DNA from: Candidatus Wolframiiraptor sp.
GTDB lineage: Archaea; Thermoproteota; Nitrososphaeria_A; Caldarchaeales; Wolframiiraptoraceae
Length of the DNA stretch: 19,197 nucleotides
NCBI GenBank assembly: GCA_003660635.1
Contig: QMUP01000001.1
Span: 1 to 19,197 of the forward strand
Direction of reading: 5' to 3'
A program made the translations under genes and the position numbers. Position 1 is the stretch's first letter; every line of letters starts with the position of its first letter. The notes under the pieces are model-generated. The model ran no database searches and had not been told where the DNA came from. It worked only from the letters and a program-made list of their open reading frames with translations. Shown here in pieces: positions 7,102 through 14,733 of the stretch.

Positions 7102-8274
7102 ATGAAGGCGGCTATAGTAGGCGTGGGGATGACGAAGTTTGGAAGAGATCTAGAACATCAGTTACCGGAACTCGCGGCGGAAGCCATACACCTCGCCTTA
7201 GAAGATGCGGGTATCGATAGGGAAGACGTGAAATACGTCGCCTTCGCGAATGTCGGTGGATGGAGTTCGGAATTCTTCCCACTTCCAATAGTATGTGAAT
7301 ACTCCGGATTAACCCCGACAGGTGGCATGAGGATTGAGGCGGCGTGTGCATCCGGTAGTGCCGCATTAAACGCCGCGTATATGGCCGTGGCCTCCGGTAT
7401 GGTCGATATCGCGTTAGCGATCGGCGCGGAGAGGATGAATGAATTGGAAACCCCACAGGTCGTCGAGCTACTCGGTAGAGGGGGCAACTTTTTCTGGGAG
7501 TTCGAAAACTTTGGCTTGACTTTTCCCGCGTATTACGCATTGTTCGCGACCGCATACTTCCAAGAATATGGGGCCAATGAAGAGGATTTGGCGAAGATAG
7601 CTGTCAAGAATCATTATTATGGTTCGATGAATCCGAAGGCACAGTTCCAGAAGAAGATAACAATAGAAGACGTTTTGAACTCCAGGTATATCGCCTGGCC
7701 CCTGAAGCTCTATGACTGTTCCCCGATAACCGACGGAGCTGCGGCGGCAATAGTCGCCTCAGAGGAGATAGCTTCAAGGTTAACCGACACGCCGATCTGG
7801 ATCAAAGCCCAGGGAATAGCAACGGGTACCGCGAATTTGACTATGCGGAAGAACTTGCTCTCACTCGAGAGCGCGGTGGAGGCGGCAAGACAAGCCTACA
7901 AGAAAGCTGGAGTAGAGGATCCACTGAAGGCATTCGACTTCGCCCTCGTCCACGACTGCTTTACTATAGCCGAGATAATGGCATACGAGGATCTAGGATT
8001 CGCGGAGAGAGGGAAGGGATATCTATTGGCGAGGGAAGAGCAGACCTATATCGGCGGAGTGATGCCCGTGAATATCGACGGCGGCTTGAAATCGAAGGGC
8101 CATCCAATAGGTGCCTCTGGGCTCGGAATGGTTCACGAAGCAGTCAAACAGCTCAGGCAGGAGGTCGAGAGAGATAGGCAGGCGCCGATCAAGAGAGGGC
8201 AGGCGCTGATACACAACGTCGGCGGAACCGGGCACTTCGCATATGTCACTATATTGAGCCTAGAGAAGCCGTAA
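7102..8274 (+). CDS. Archaeal thiolase / acetyl-CoA acetyltransferase-like (SCP-x type)
   Basis: From the ATG at 7102 this is 390 residues, the usual length for archaeal SCP-x-like thiolases. It begins MKAAIVGVGMTKFG, the normal family N-terminus; the frame is open back to 7027 but those 25 residues look like non-coding leader. The nucleophilic Cys82 lies in EAACASGSAAL. Later motifs are LVHDCFTIAEI and NIDGGLKSKGHPIGASG with His334. The last glycine-rich motif is HNVGGTGHF, without the second cysteine of bacterial thiolases, as in many archaeal members. Family knowledge: archaeal acetoacetyl-CoA thiolase feeds HMG-CoA synthase and the mevalonate pathway, usually beside a DUF35 protein. Neither partner is next to it here, so a different acyl-CoA substrate is possible. 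A TATA-like GGTTAAATGG (7071-7080) would give a leaderless message. Confidence 0.88.
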   Translation: MKAAIVGVGMTKFGRDLEHQLPELAAEAIHLALEDAGIDREDVKYVAFANVGGWSSEFFPLPIVCEYSGLTPTGGMRIEAACASGSAALNAAYMAVASGMVDIALAIGAERMNELETPQVVELLGRGGNFFWEFENFGLTFPAYYALFATAYFQEYGANEEDLAKIAVKNHYYGSMNPKAQFQKKITIEDVLNSRYIAWPLKLYDCSPITDGAAAAIVASEEIASRLTDTPIWIKAQGIATGTANLTMRKNLLSLESAVEAARQAYKKAGVEDPLKAFDFALVHDCFTIAEIMAYEDLGFAERGKGYLLAREEQTYIGGVMPVNIDGGLKSKGHPIGASGLGMVHEAVKQLRQEVERDRQAPIKRGQALIHNVGGTGHFAYVTILSLEKP

Positions 8275-8286
8275 AAGGGGATTTGA

Positions 8287-10098
8287 TTAGAAGTCCATGG
8301 CGTTGTAGATCTCTGGCGGTAGACCTGGACACTGTCGGTCGAGGTAGTATTTACTGAGTTTTATCTGGGCCTTCAGCAGCCTCTTCATCTCATTCATGGA
8401 GAGATAACTCGTCGGCATCAATTCTCTAAGCCTCCTCTCATCTATTCCCTCGACTTTCACGGGAACTAGCACTTTATCTCCCCAGATCGGGTGTGGCTCA
8501 TATTCCACCGCGCCTCTGGCCGCTTGTAGTATGAAGAGCTCGGTTTCCTCAATCGTCGGAGAGGTTCCCCCTACAGGGGCTCTGAATCCATCTTCCTTTA
8601 CCTCGAAGAGAGGCTGCGGCATCTCGATCTCCTCATCTCCGAGCTTAACCTTCGTCCAAGTATACTTCGCGACTATCCTCCCGGTCGTGTTGAATTGATA
8701 GACTTCTATTGGGTCGCCTTTCTCAATCCTCTTCTTCAATAGCTCATAGAACCTCAAGACGTGTTTAGTGGATGGGATCCCCATCGTGAACGGTTTACAG
8801 TATCTAGTGGAGAAAATAACGCCGACGGCTTCCCTCGACTGAGCGGGATGCCCGACAGTTCTTCCATCGGCGAGCACCTTCGCCGCGAAGGCCGGATCAG
8901 CTATCTTTACCCAGGCATAGTCCGTGAAGTATCCTGGTGACAGGAAGACGGCCATATTGAGGGGGCCGCTGGATTCTACATCGCCCTTAAAGTATCCCGT
9001 ATCTTCTAGGAAGAAGACCGAGCGGGCGTTGCGGTTAAACATGCCGAAATATTGGAAGAGCCTACCGGCTAGGGATGGGTTGCCGTTCTCATCGAATTCC
9101 GTGTTTTCGTGGAGGGCCCTCGGAGACATCGCCGCCTTCCAGATTGCGACCTGCTTCGGGGTAACGTTTTCGGTCTTCGTCCATGATCCGCGTTCAGATC
9201 CTATGACTCGATCCTCGAAGACGGCGACTATATCGTCGTTCTTCAACTCCTGATCCTTCACGTAATCTAATGGATTTATCCCGAATTTCTTCACATATAC
9301 CTCGGCGTTCTCTTTCTCCCAGATATATAGACCATGAGTGGATTTACCCGACCCCGTCAGCCCCCAGATACATAGCACAATCCTCTTCTCGGCCCCGTCT
9401 TTTCTCTTTACCGTGAATTCCCTGAGAGCGGCGTGTTCTCCGGTTCCGCCGGCCTTATAGACGTGGAGGATCCAGTGGCTGAGGAAGCCCTTTTTGACCT
9501 CGCCTTGATAAGAGGAACAAGTCACGATTGTGTAGTTGTGGTTCGGGAACCTCAGGACCTTCAGCATGTCCCCCGTCTCAGGGTTTATCGGGTTTCCGAG
9601 ATAATGCGGTATGCAGAATAGCTCGACCTCCGGCTCCTTCGAGGGGTCACCCGGAAAGGCGAGCTGGGCCCACCTATAAGCTATATCCGGGAACTGCGGA
9701 TCGCAGTAGAGCCTGCATCTGAGCGCCGCCTTGGTGCCGGGCTTCCCCAAGATGCCGTCGACCTTGATCAAGGGCCCTTGGACCAATATGTGCTCCAGCA
9801 CCCTCAGCATCAGGAGCTTATGCTCCTTCCTCAAGTCCTCGTCCCTCTCCACGACCGCCGTCCCGGCCTCGGAGCGATGCCAGATATTAGATGCCCATCC
9901 CAAAGCCCCATTCCTGTATTTCGTAGCGTAGAGCTCAGCCCTCTTCCGCAGATCCGGCGGGTTATCTAAGATCGCCTGGAGCCCCGCTTTCTCCTTGAGC
10001 TCGACGATCCTCCGGAATGACTCCTTAAAACCCTCTATCGTAATCTCCTCCAGCCCCGGGATCACCAGCCAATCAGCCACCGGCCGCATGCCACGCAT
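8287..10098 (-). CDS. pckA: Divergent ATP-type phosphoenolpyruvate carboxykinase
   Basis: This 603-residue protein contains the ATP-type PEPCK landmarks in order. They are YQGEVKKG (197-204, for bacterial YYGEMKKG), P-loop GLTGSGKST (246-254), an Asp pair in KNDD (288-289, for GDD), SWTKTENVTP (for CYAKT), ALHENTEFDENG, and NRNARS with Arg359 at the place of the nucleotide/substrate arginine. The enzyme links oxaloacetate and phosphoenolpyruvate with ATP/ADP, so it serves gluconeogenesis or C4 metabolism. It is about 60 residues longer than bacterial enzymes and many linking segments differ. GTP-type enzymes have a different P-loop (ACGKTN). The start may be ATG 10098 or ATG 10089; a TATA-like TTATTAATTAG at 10115-10125 and GAGG just before 10098 favour a very short leader and leave both open. 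It converges on the thiolase gene. Confidence 0.85.
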   Translation of the reverse strand: MRGMRPVADWLVIPGLEEITIEGFKESFRRIVELKEKAGLQAILDNPPDLRKRAELYATKYRNGALGWASNIWHRSEAGTAVVERDEDLRKEHKLLMLRVLEHILVQGPLIKVDGILGKPGTKAALRCRLYCDPQFPDIAYRWAQLAFPGDPSKEPEVELFCIPHYLGNPINPETGDMLKVLRFPNHNYTIVTCSSYQGEVKKGFLSHWILHVYKAGGTGEHAALREFTVKRKDGAEKRIVLCIWGLTGSGKSTHGLYIWEKENAEVYVKKFGINPLDYVKDQELKNDDIVAVFEDRVIGSERGSWTKTENVTPKQVAIWKAAMSPRALHENTEFDENGNPSLAGRLFQYFGMFNRNARSVFFLEDTGYFKGDVESSGPLNMAVFLSPGYFTDYAWVKIADPAFAAKVLADGRTVGHPAQSREAVGVIFSTRYCKPFTMGIPSTKHVLRFYELLKKRIEKGDPIEVYQFNTTGRIVAKYTWTKVKLGDEEIEMPQPLFEVKEDGFRAPVGGTSPTIEETELFILQAARGAVEYEPHPIWGDKVLVPVKVEGIDERRLRELMPTSYLSMNEMKRLLKAQIKLSKYYLDRQCPGLPPEIYNAMDF

Positions 10099-10305
10099 GC
10101 CTCAAAAAAACCTACTAATTAATAACCATTTGAGGAAAAAAACGTCAAATAGACGGCTAATCAACTATTAGGAAAAATCCTCGATAAAAATGGCTAAATT
10201 CCAAAAATAACGCGATATCTTGCTGCTAAACCCAAAGGGATGTAGGATCCTCTCATTTCCACGGAAAGCCGAAATAATTTTAGTTCAAAAAAGGGAGGGG
10301 TGGAT
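10099..10305. promoter_or_regulatory. A/T-rich intergenic region: PEPCK promoter and end of the binding-protein transcript
   Basis: No credible gene is present. On the minus strand, TTATTAATTAG at 10115-10125 is the likely PEPCK TATA box. Short inverted repeats lie upstream of it: CTAAT-N5-ATTAG (10157-10171) and AGGA-N4-TCCT (10170-10181). They could be operator half-sites but are short enough to arise by chance in A/T-rich sequence. The right end holds the T-run terminator of the binding-protein gene. Confidence 0.5.
10287..10292 (-). terminator. Poly-T terminator after the binding-protein gene
   Basis: On the minus strand CCCTCCC is followed by six T, starting 13 bases after the stop of the binding-protein gene. 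T-runs of this kind end transcription in archaea. Confidence 0.5.
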
Positions 10306-13050
10306 TTACCGCTTCTTTATCGTTACAACTATGGCTATTATTGATAGGATCAGCGTTATGGCTACGAGCGCTGTCAGAATATTGATGGCGTTGTTGAGCG
10401 CGGCTATGTCATCTTTAATGGAGGTTATGTCCTCGCTCAGAGCGCCCTCTACGTCGCTTACTCTTGTTGAGAGTTTATCGATGTCTCCCTTGAGAGTTTC
10501 CTGGATCTTTGAGACGGACTCTTGTAGAACCCCGCTGTTTTCGATTACCCGCTTCTCAAGCGAGGCCACGCTCTTAGCAATTTCATCTCTCATGCCGGCG
10601 ATTCTCTCGTTTACCCCCGCGATCTCCTCAGCAACTTTCTCCCGTATATGGGTTATCTGCTCCTCGAGAGCCGCTACTGCTGGAATTACCGTGAATGCCG
10701 TCGATGCCAGTCTCGGCAATGCCGCCTCTTCTCCGACAACTATCAACAATAGTTCATAGGATCCTGGCAGTAGTCTGGCAGTCTGTTCTGCAGCCAGTTG
10801 AACCGCGAATTTTCCTGCCTCAACTTTCGTTGCCGTACCTTCAATCAATATTTCGCCGGTCGCCGGATCAATTATCATGTAGGTAGCATGTATCTTGTCG
10901 TATGGCTCGCCTGCTACTGTGCTGGTGAATTCGAAAGTCGCCTCAAGACCTGGCGTCACGGTTGGTGCTGGAGCTAGGGTTATCTCCGGGATCTTCGGGA
11001 CGACGAGGAAGTCCCATTTGTCGGCCTTGAATGGGTATTCTCTAAAGGCCTTAAGAATCGCCTGCTTAGCTTCAACGTTCACCTTATCGAGGTAGAATGG
11101 GCCGTTGCTAACGAAGAAGTGGCCTTTCTCTTGATACCAAGCTTTGAGCGCGTTCCATCGAGCAGCAGCCTCATCAGAAGTCACATAACCTTCTAGATAT
11201 GGCGGGATGTAGTTCTCAGCGGCAAGGGTATCAAGGTGCTTAGCTAAGATGTCTAGGCTCGGGCCCTTCGTGAGATCGAGCCATTCTATTCCTAAGTCTT
11301 CGGCGGTAGTTTCGCTTAAAGCCAGCTCCCTAGACTTGTATGCATCATCCATTAGTGCTTGGAGTTCCCATGGCGTGTCTTCCCATACATCAGCCTGAGC
11401 TGCGATGAAGGTGTCATCTGGATGCCAGTAATCGATATACACCTCCACCGTGTTGTCGTCGACTATCTTAATTCCTTTGAAGGTGTCGACGAAGGTCCGT
11501 ATTGTCGGATTTTCGACATTAGGATCGTAGATCTCGCTTTCTGGGGATAGTATCTCAAAGGTGACGGCGATCCCGCTTAGAATATCGGCGATGTTTACTG
11601 GTTGCCCATGATGCCACTTACCCCAAGTATACTTGAAAGTCACCTTGCTCTTTGCCATGACGCCCTCTCCGACCTCAACCCATTTCTGCGAGGCTACGTC
11701 CCATATCATTGCATCTGCAGGTACTGCAAGTGAGCCATCGGGCCCGGCGGTCTCAACATCGAACTCCGCCCTAACTGGAATGTATCTGCCGGTATGTGGA
11801 TGAGGCCAGACCCCGGGATCTATCAGCTGATATCTTATAACGGCGTCATATAGCCAGGTGAATCCCGCTTCACCGGGAGCGGTGTTCCAAGCGCTGGTGA
11901 ACATGATCTTATTTCCAATGGTTGCGGTTCCGCCAGGGCCTGTAGCGTATCTCGCAGTTCTTAGAGTAAACAACGAGTATGGTCCTCCGTTGAGATCATA
12001 GGCTATGTCGGTTAGATCGCTATGATATGGGAAGGCGCAGAGCTGTGCAACCAGCCATACCCTTAGCGAGTCCTGAATTGTTAGATCTGTTAATTTCTTA
12101 ATCCATTCATTTCTCTCTTCTAAGGACTTGTATTTCGCGGTGGATAGCCTCGAGGCAAGGTCGACAAGGAGCGGTGACGGTTTATAGACGGAAAGAATGG
12201 CGCCGGATCCCGGTGACACGAACATGAATTCAGGATAAGTGTCATCATATGCGGCAATCGACAGGAATGCCCAACCCTCTGTGTAGATATTCCATTGCCC
12301 AGCGGTTGGATCACCACCGTATACCAGCGGTATAGCTTTTCTGGCCGGCGAATATTCTCTTTTAACCTCGAAGCCCAGGCTCTCCAACACGTCTGCAACA
12401 TAATCGCCTATCTGTCTCCTGACGTCCTCGGTTCTTATAACAACGGTGATAGTTATCGGTTCACCGCCATAGTACCACTTTCCATTTATGTACTCGGCGC
12501 CAGCTTTTCCGAGGGCGTCGAAGATTACTTCACGAGCTTTATCCGGATTATAGCTATACTTTGCCTCAACGATCTTCATGTAGTCTGCGACTCTGGCATA
12601 ATCTGGTGTAAGCGGATGGAATAGAGTTACGTGCGGGACAGCAGCCCCCTTCATCAATTCATCAGCGATAAAGCCCCTGTCAAGAAGCCAGTTCAGCGCC
12701 TCTCTAACCTCTTTTATCGCGAAGGGGTTAAAGCCCTCCTTGAATTGAACGGGGTTCACTTGTAAGTTATATATTCCGCAAGCAGATCTTATCAGGTCTA
12801 TGTTCGGTGTTTCTTCTGCAGTCTTTGCCTCTTCGGGCGTCAAATACCAAAGATATAATTGAAGCTCATTTGCCTCAATTCTTTTTAGCGCCTTCGAGGA
12901 ATCGGGTTCTTCGGCATAAATCACCTCGTCGAGGTACGGGCCATTCGGAATCTCTTGTGCTAGCACAGATCTCACTGACACAGCAGATAGTATCAGCAGT
13001 ATTGATAACACTAGGCAGATGACAGGAAGTCTAATTTTTTTCATACGCAT
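10306..13050 (-). CDS. Anchored family-5 ABC substrate-binding protein (Opp/Dpp-like) with apparent circular permutation
   Basis: This 914-residue protein has a signal peptide at 1-31 (basic start, hydrophobic core, SVLA-QE site). Residues about 38-365 match the usual second half of family-5 proteins: LDEVIYAEEPDSSKALKRIE, then FNPFAIKEVREALNWLLDR, then YSYNPDKAREVI. Residues about 380-680 match the usual first half: FKYTWGKWHHGQPVNIADI, IKIVDDNTVEVYI, and SNGPFYLDKV near the end. A beta-rich domain (about 686-790), a heptad-like coiled coil (about 791-885), a membrane helix (888-910) and KKR follow, so it is held outside the membrane on a stalk. It should deliver oligopeptides or another family-5 ligand (sugar oligomers are possible in archaea) to the permeases encoded divergently. 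The ATG at 13050 is about 30 bases after a TATA box. Confidence 0.9.
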   Translation of the reverse strand: MRMKKIRLPVICLVLSILLILSAVSVRSVLAQEIPNGPYLDEVIYAEEPDSSKALKRIEANELQLYLWYLTPEEAKTAEETPNIDLIRSACGIYNLQVNPVQFKEGFNPFAIKEVREALNWLLDRGFIADELMKGAAVPHVTLFHPLTPDYARVADYMKIVEAKYSYNPDKAREVIFDALGKAGAEYINGKWYYGGEPITITVVIRTEDVRRQIGDYVADVLESLGFEVKREYSPARKAIPLVYGGDPTAGQWNIYTEGWAFLSIAAYDDTYPEFMFVSPGSGAILSVYKPSPLLVDLASRLSTAKYKSLEERNEWIKKLTDLTIQDSLRVWLVAQLCAFPYHSDLTDIAYDLNGGPYSLFTLRTARYATGPGGTATIGNKIMFTSAWNTAPGEAGFTWLYDAVIRYQLIDPGVWPHPHTGRYIPVRAEFDVETAGPDGSLAVPADAMIWDVASQKWVEVGEGVMAKSKVTFKYTWGKWHHGQPVNIADILSGIAVTFEILSPESEIYDPNVENPTIRTFVDTFKGIKIVDDNTVEVYIDYWHPDDTFIAAQADVWEDTPWELQALMDDAYKSRELALSETTAEDLGIEWLDLTKGPSLDILAKHLDTLAAENYIPPYLEGYVTSDEAAARWNALKAWYQEKGHFFVSNGPFYLDKVNVEAKQAILKAFREYPFKADKWDFLVVPKIPEITLAPAPTVTPGLEATFEFTSTVAGEPYDKIHATYMIIDPATGEILIEGTATKVEAGKFAVQLAAEQTARLLPGSYELLLIVVGEEAALPRLASTAFTVIPAVAALEEQITHIREKVAEEIAGVNERIAGMRDEIAKSVASLEKRVIENSGVLQESVSKIQETLKGDIDKLSTRVSDVEGALSEDITSIKDDIAALNNAINILTALVAITLILSIIAIVVTIKKR

Positions 13051-13075
13051 CGTCTTTTTGAATTTGAAAAAACTA

Positions 13076-13085
13076 TTATATAAAA
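13076..13085 (-). promoter_or_regulatory. TATA box of the binding-protein gene, overlapping the stop codon of the upstream gene
   Basis: The minus strand reads TTTTATATAA, ending exactly with the TAA stop of the 167-residue membrane-protein gene. Its centre is about 30 bases before the ATG at 13050, giving a near-leaderless message. The abundant binding protein can thus be made from its own promoter. Confidence 0.6.
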
Positions 13086-13579
13086 TTTTTCGACCGCGAC
13101 CTTAACGTATGTTTGACGAGCTGGAAAAGGAGACCCATGGAGATTATAAAGAGGAAGTAACCGGGAATCGCTAGATAGGCGTAAGGAAACTTTTCCACAT
13201 ATCTTGAAACTTCGATCTCCACGAAACCGCCTTTTACACACGGATTCACGAGAATCACCAAACAGTCTTCAAATTCCCCGAAAAACTCTCGTTTGCCATC
13301 TATCTTAAGGACGGGGGCGGATGAGACCTGCTCATTCATAAGGAACTTTTGATAGTTTTCCCCAGACAGCAGAATCACCAAGGTATCCTTAGGCGCCTCA
13401 ATTACATTTACTTTAAATATCCCGGTTTCATTTGAGATATTTAATAACATTCGCTCATGGACCATGATGCTCAAATTAGAGGTTGAAACAATATGATAAA
13501 CCGAAAAATTCGAGATGACTATTAACACCAGCGCCGCAATTAATAACACAGCCGTAAAAGTCCAGAGAACAGGTTTCAT
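13076..13579 (-). CDS. Unrecognised bitopic membrane protein linked to the ABC transporter
   Basis: I do not recognise this 167-residue protein. It has a hydrophobic helix at about 5-23, an extracellular region of roughly 105 residues rich in short beta-strand-like stretches, and a second membrane helix at about 132-153 followed by a basic tail (HTLRSRSK). Two cysteines (106 and 114) in the outer region could pair. The gene lies between the binding-protein gene, whose TATA box overlaps its stop codon, and the divergent permease operon. Its position suggests an accessory role in the transporter, for example near the anchored binding protein; this is inference. The ATG at 13579 follows a TATA box at 13609-13617 on the minus strand with a leader of about 8 bases. 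Confidence 0.7.
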   Translation of the reverse strand: MKPVLWTFTAVLLIAALVLIVISNFSVYHIVSTSNLSIMVHERMLLNISNETGIFKVNVIEAPKDTLVILLSGENYQKFLMNEQVSSAPVLKIDGKREFFGEFEDCLVILVNPCVKGGFVEIEVSRYVEKFPYAYLAIPGYFLFIISMGLLFQLVKHTLRSRSKNFI

Positions 13580-13608
13580 CTACAAATATTATAGCTTTCT
13601 TTATTGAT

Positions 13609-13629
13609 GATATTTATGCTTAAATATAC
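13609..13629. promoter_or_regulatory. Symmetrical back-to-back TATA boxes of the two divergent transporter units
   Basis: ATATTTATGCTTAAATAT (13610-13627) has perfect 7-bp arms around TGCT. Its right half is the plus-strand TATA (CTTAAATATAC) for the permease operon, about 48 bases before that start. Its left half, read on the minus strand (CATAAATATC), is the TATA for the 167-residue membrane protein, about 34 bases before its ATG. The centres are only about 10 bases apart, so the two boxes probably cannot be filled by TBP at the same time. Confidence 0.55.
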
Positions 13630-13671
13630 GATAAAAATCATGGTGTTACCGTAAGGGGGGCCCTACACGGA

Positions 13672-14727
13672 ATGGGGATGGCTACTTTCATCGCGAAAAG
13701 GGCGCTTATACTCACGCTTACCTTGATGTTTTCCGTTTATATGACCGTAGTCATAGCCAACTTTGGAGGATATGTCGATAAACTTCTTCGCGACCAGATC
13801 ACGTTTGACGTAACAACGGCTCTAAGTAGGGACCCGAATTTCGCGAAACTCTCTCAAGAAGAAAGACAGAAACTCATAGAGCAAAGAATTGAGGCGAAGA
13901 TAAGAGCTGCAGGTCTGGATAAGCCGTTCTTAGAGAGATCGCTTATCCAATTTACACAAGCTTTAACACTTAATCTCGGGAGGGCGGCCTTCTTAAGAAG
14001 TAGTTCAGGTTCAAAGGCCATTGCTGATATAATTATGGAACGGCTTCCCAGAACCGTTCTCTTATTTACCTTGGGCACGATTATGGCCGCAGGAATAGGC
14101 ATATTTCTCGGACTGGTGCAAGCGAGGAAGGCTTTATCTAAATTTGATAGAATTATGATAGTTTTAGAAATTTTCACCTACGTCCAACCAGCCTGGTTTT
14201 ACGGCATACTCTTCATATTGATATTTGCCTTTTACCTTAGGATCTTTCCCTCCGGTGGGATGGTAAGCATTCCAGCGCCAACGGAGCCTGTGGCTTACTT
14301 CTTGGACGTACTTTATCATCTAGCACTCCCATTAATTACATGGATCTTCGCATCATTTGGGTATTGGGCATATACGACGAGAAACATCGTTCTACAAACC
14401 ATGGAAGAAGATTTTGTAACCGCGGCTAGGGCTAAAGGTCTTCCAGAAAGAATAATTCTATGGAGATACGTTCTCAGACCAAGCTCGCCACCAATAATTA
14501 CCGGCGTCGCCTTTGCAATAGTATTCTCATGGACTGGAGCTATCATAACTGAAACCGTGTTCAATTGGCCTGGAATCGGACTATTATTCTGGGAGGCCAT
14601 AGCTGCCCTTGACGCTCCAGTTATAATCGGATTAACCGTGATATTAGCTTACTTAATTGTTTTGACTGTTCTAGCCCTCGATATAATATATGGAATACTA
14701 GATCCACGTCTAAGAGTGATGAGGTGA
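13672..14727 (+). CDS. ABC transporter permease, DppB/OppB type
   Basis: This 351-residue inner-membrane permease of the peptide/nickel family has a membrane helix at about 10-30, then a long external segment (about 33-118) rich in charged residues. The transmembrane domain follows (TVLLFTLGTIMAAGIGIFLG onward). The EAA-type coupling loop is DFVTAARAKGLPERIILWRYVLRP at about 247-270 (the first 12 residues are the core), where the ATPases dock. The end LDPRLRVM is typical of DppB. The ATG at 13672 follows a G-rich stretch (AGGGGGG, 13654-13660); a second in-frame ATG lies at 13678. It is the first gene of a four-gene plus-strand operon and should pair with the next gene to form the channel. 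Confidence 0.93.
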   Translation: MGMATFIAKRALILTLTLMFSVYMTVVIANFGGYVDKLLRDQITFDVTTALSRDPNFAKLSQEERQKLIEQRIEAKIRAAGLDKPFLERSLIQFTQALTLNLGRAAFLRSSSGSKAIADIIMERLPRTVLLFTLGTIMAAGIGIFLGLVQARKALSKFDRIMIVLEIFTYVQPAWFYGILFILIFAFYLRIFPSGGMVSIPAPTEPVAYFLDVLYHLALPLITWIFASFGYWAYTTRNIVLQTMEEDFVTAARAKGLPERIILWRYVLRPSSPPIITGVAFAIVFSWTGAIITETVFNWPGIGLLFWEAIAALDAPVIIGLTVILAYLIVLTVLALDIIYGILDPRLRVMR

Positions 14728-14733
14728 TCCGCA

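Noticed and set aside
10256..10267. TTTCC-AC-GGAAA inverted repeat resembling an NrpR-type half-site pair
   Set aside because: The spacer is 2 bases rather than 6, and it lies downstream of the binding-protein gene and far from any promoter, so chance is more likely.
10220..10759. Plus-strand open frame of 179 codons opposite the end of the binding-protein gene
   Set aside because: It is the mirror of the coiled-coil and membrane anchor; its Ser/Leu/Ile/Met-rich composition is what the antisense of that region gives.
12120..12401. Minus-strand open frame inside the binding-protein gene in another frame, as a sign of frameshift
   Set aside because: The main frame runs unbroken for 914 codons with family motifs on both sides, so no frameshift is needed.
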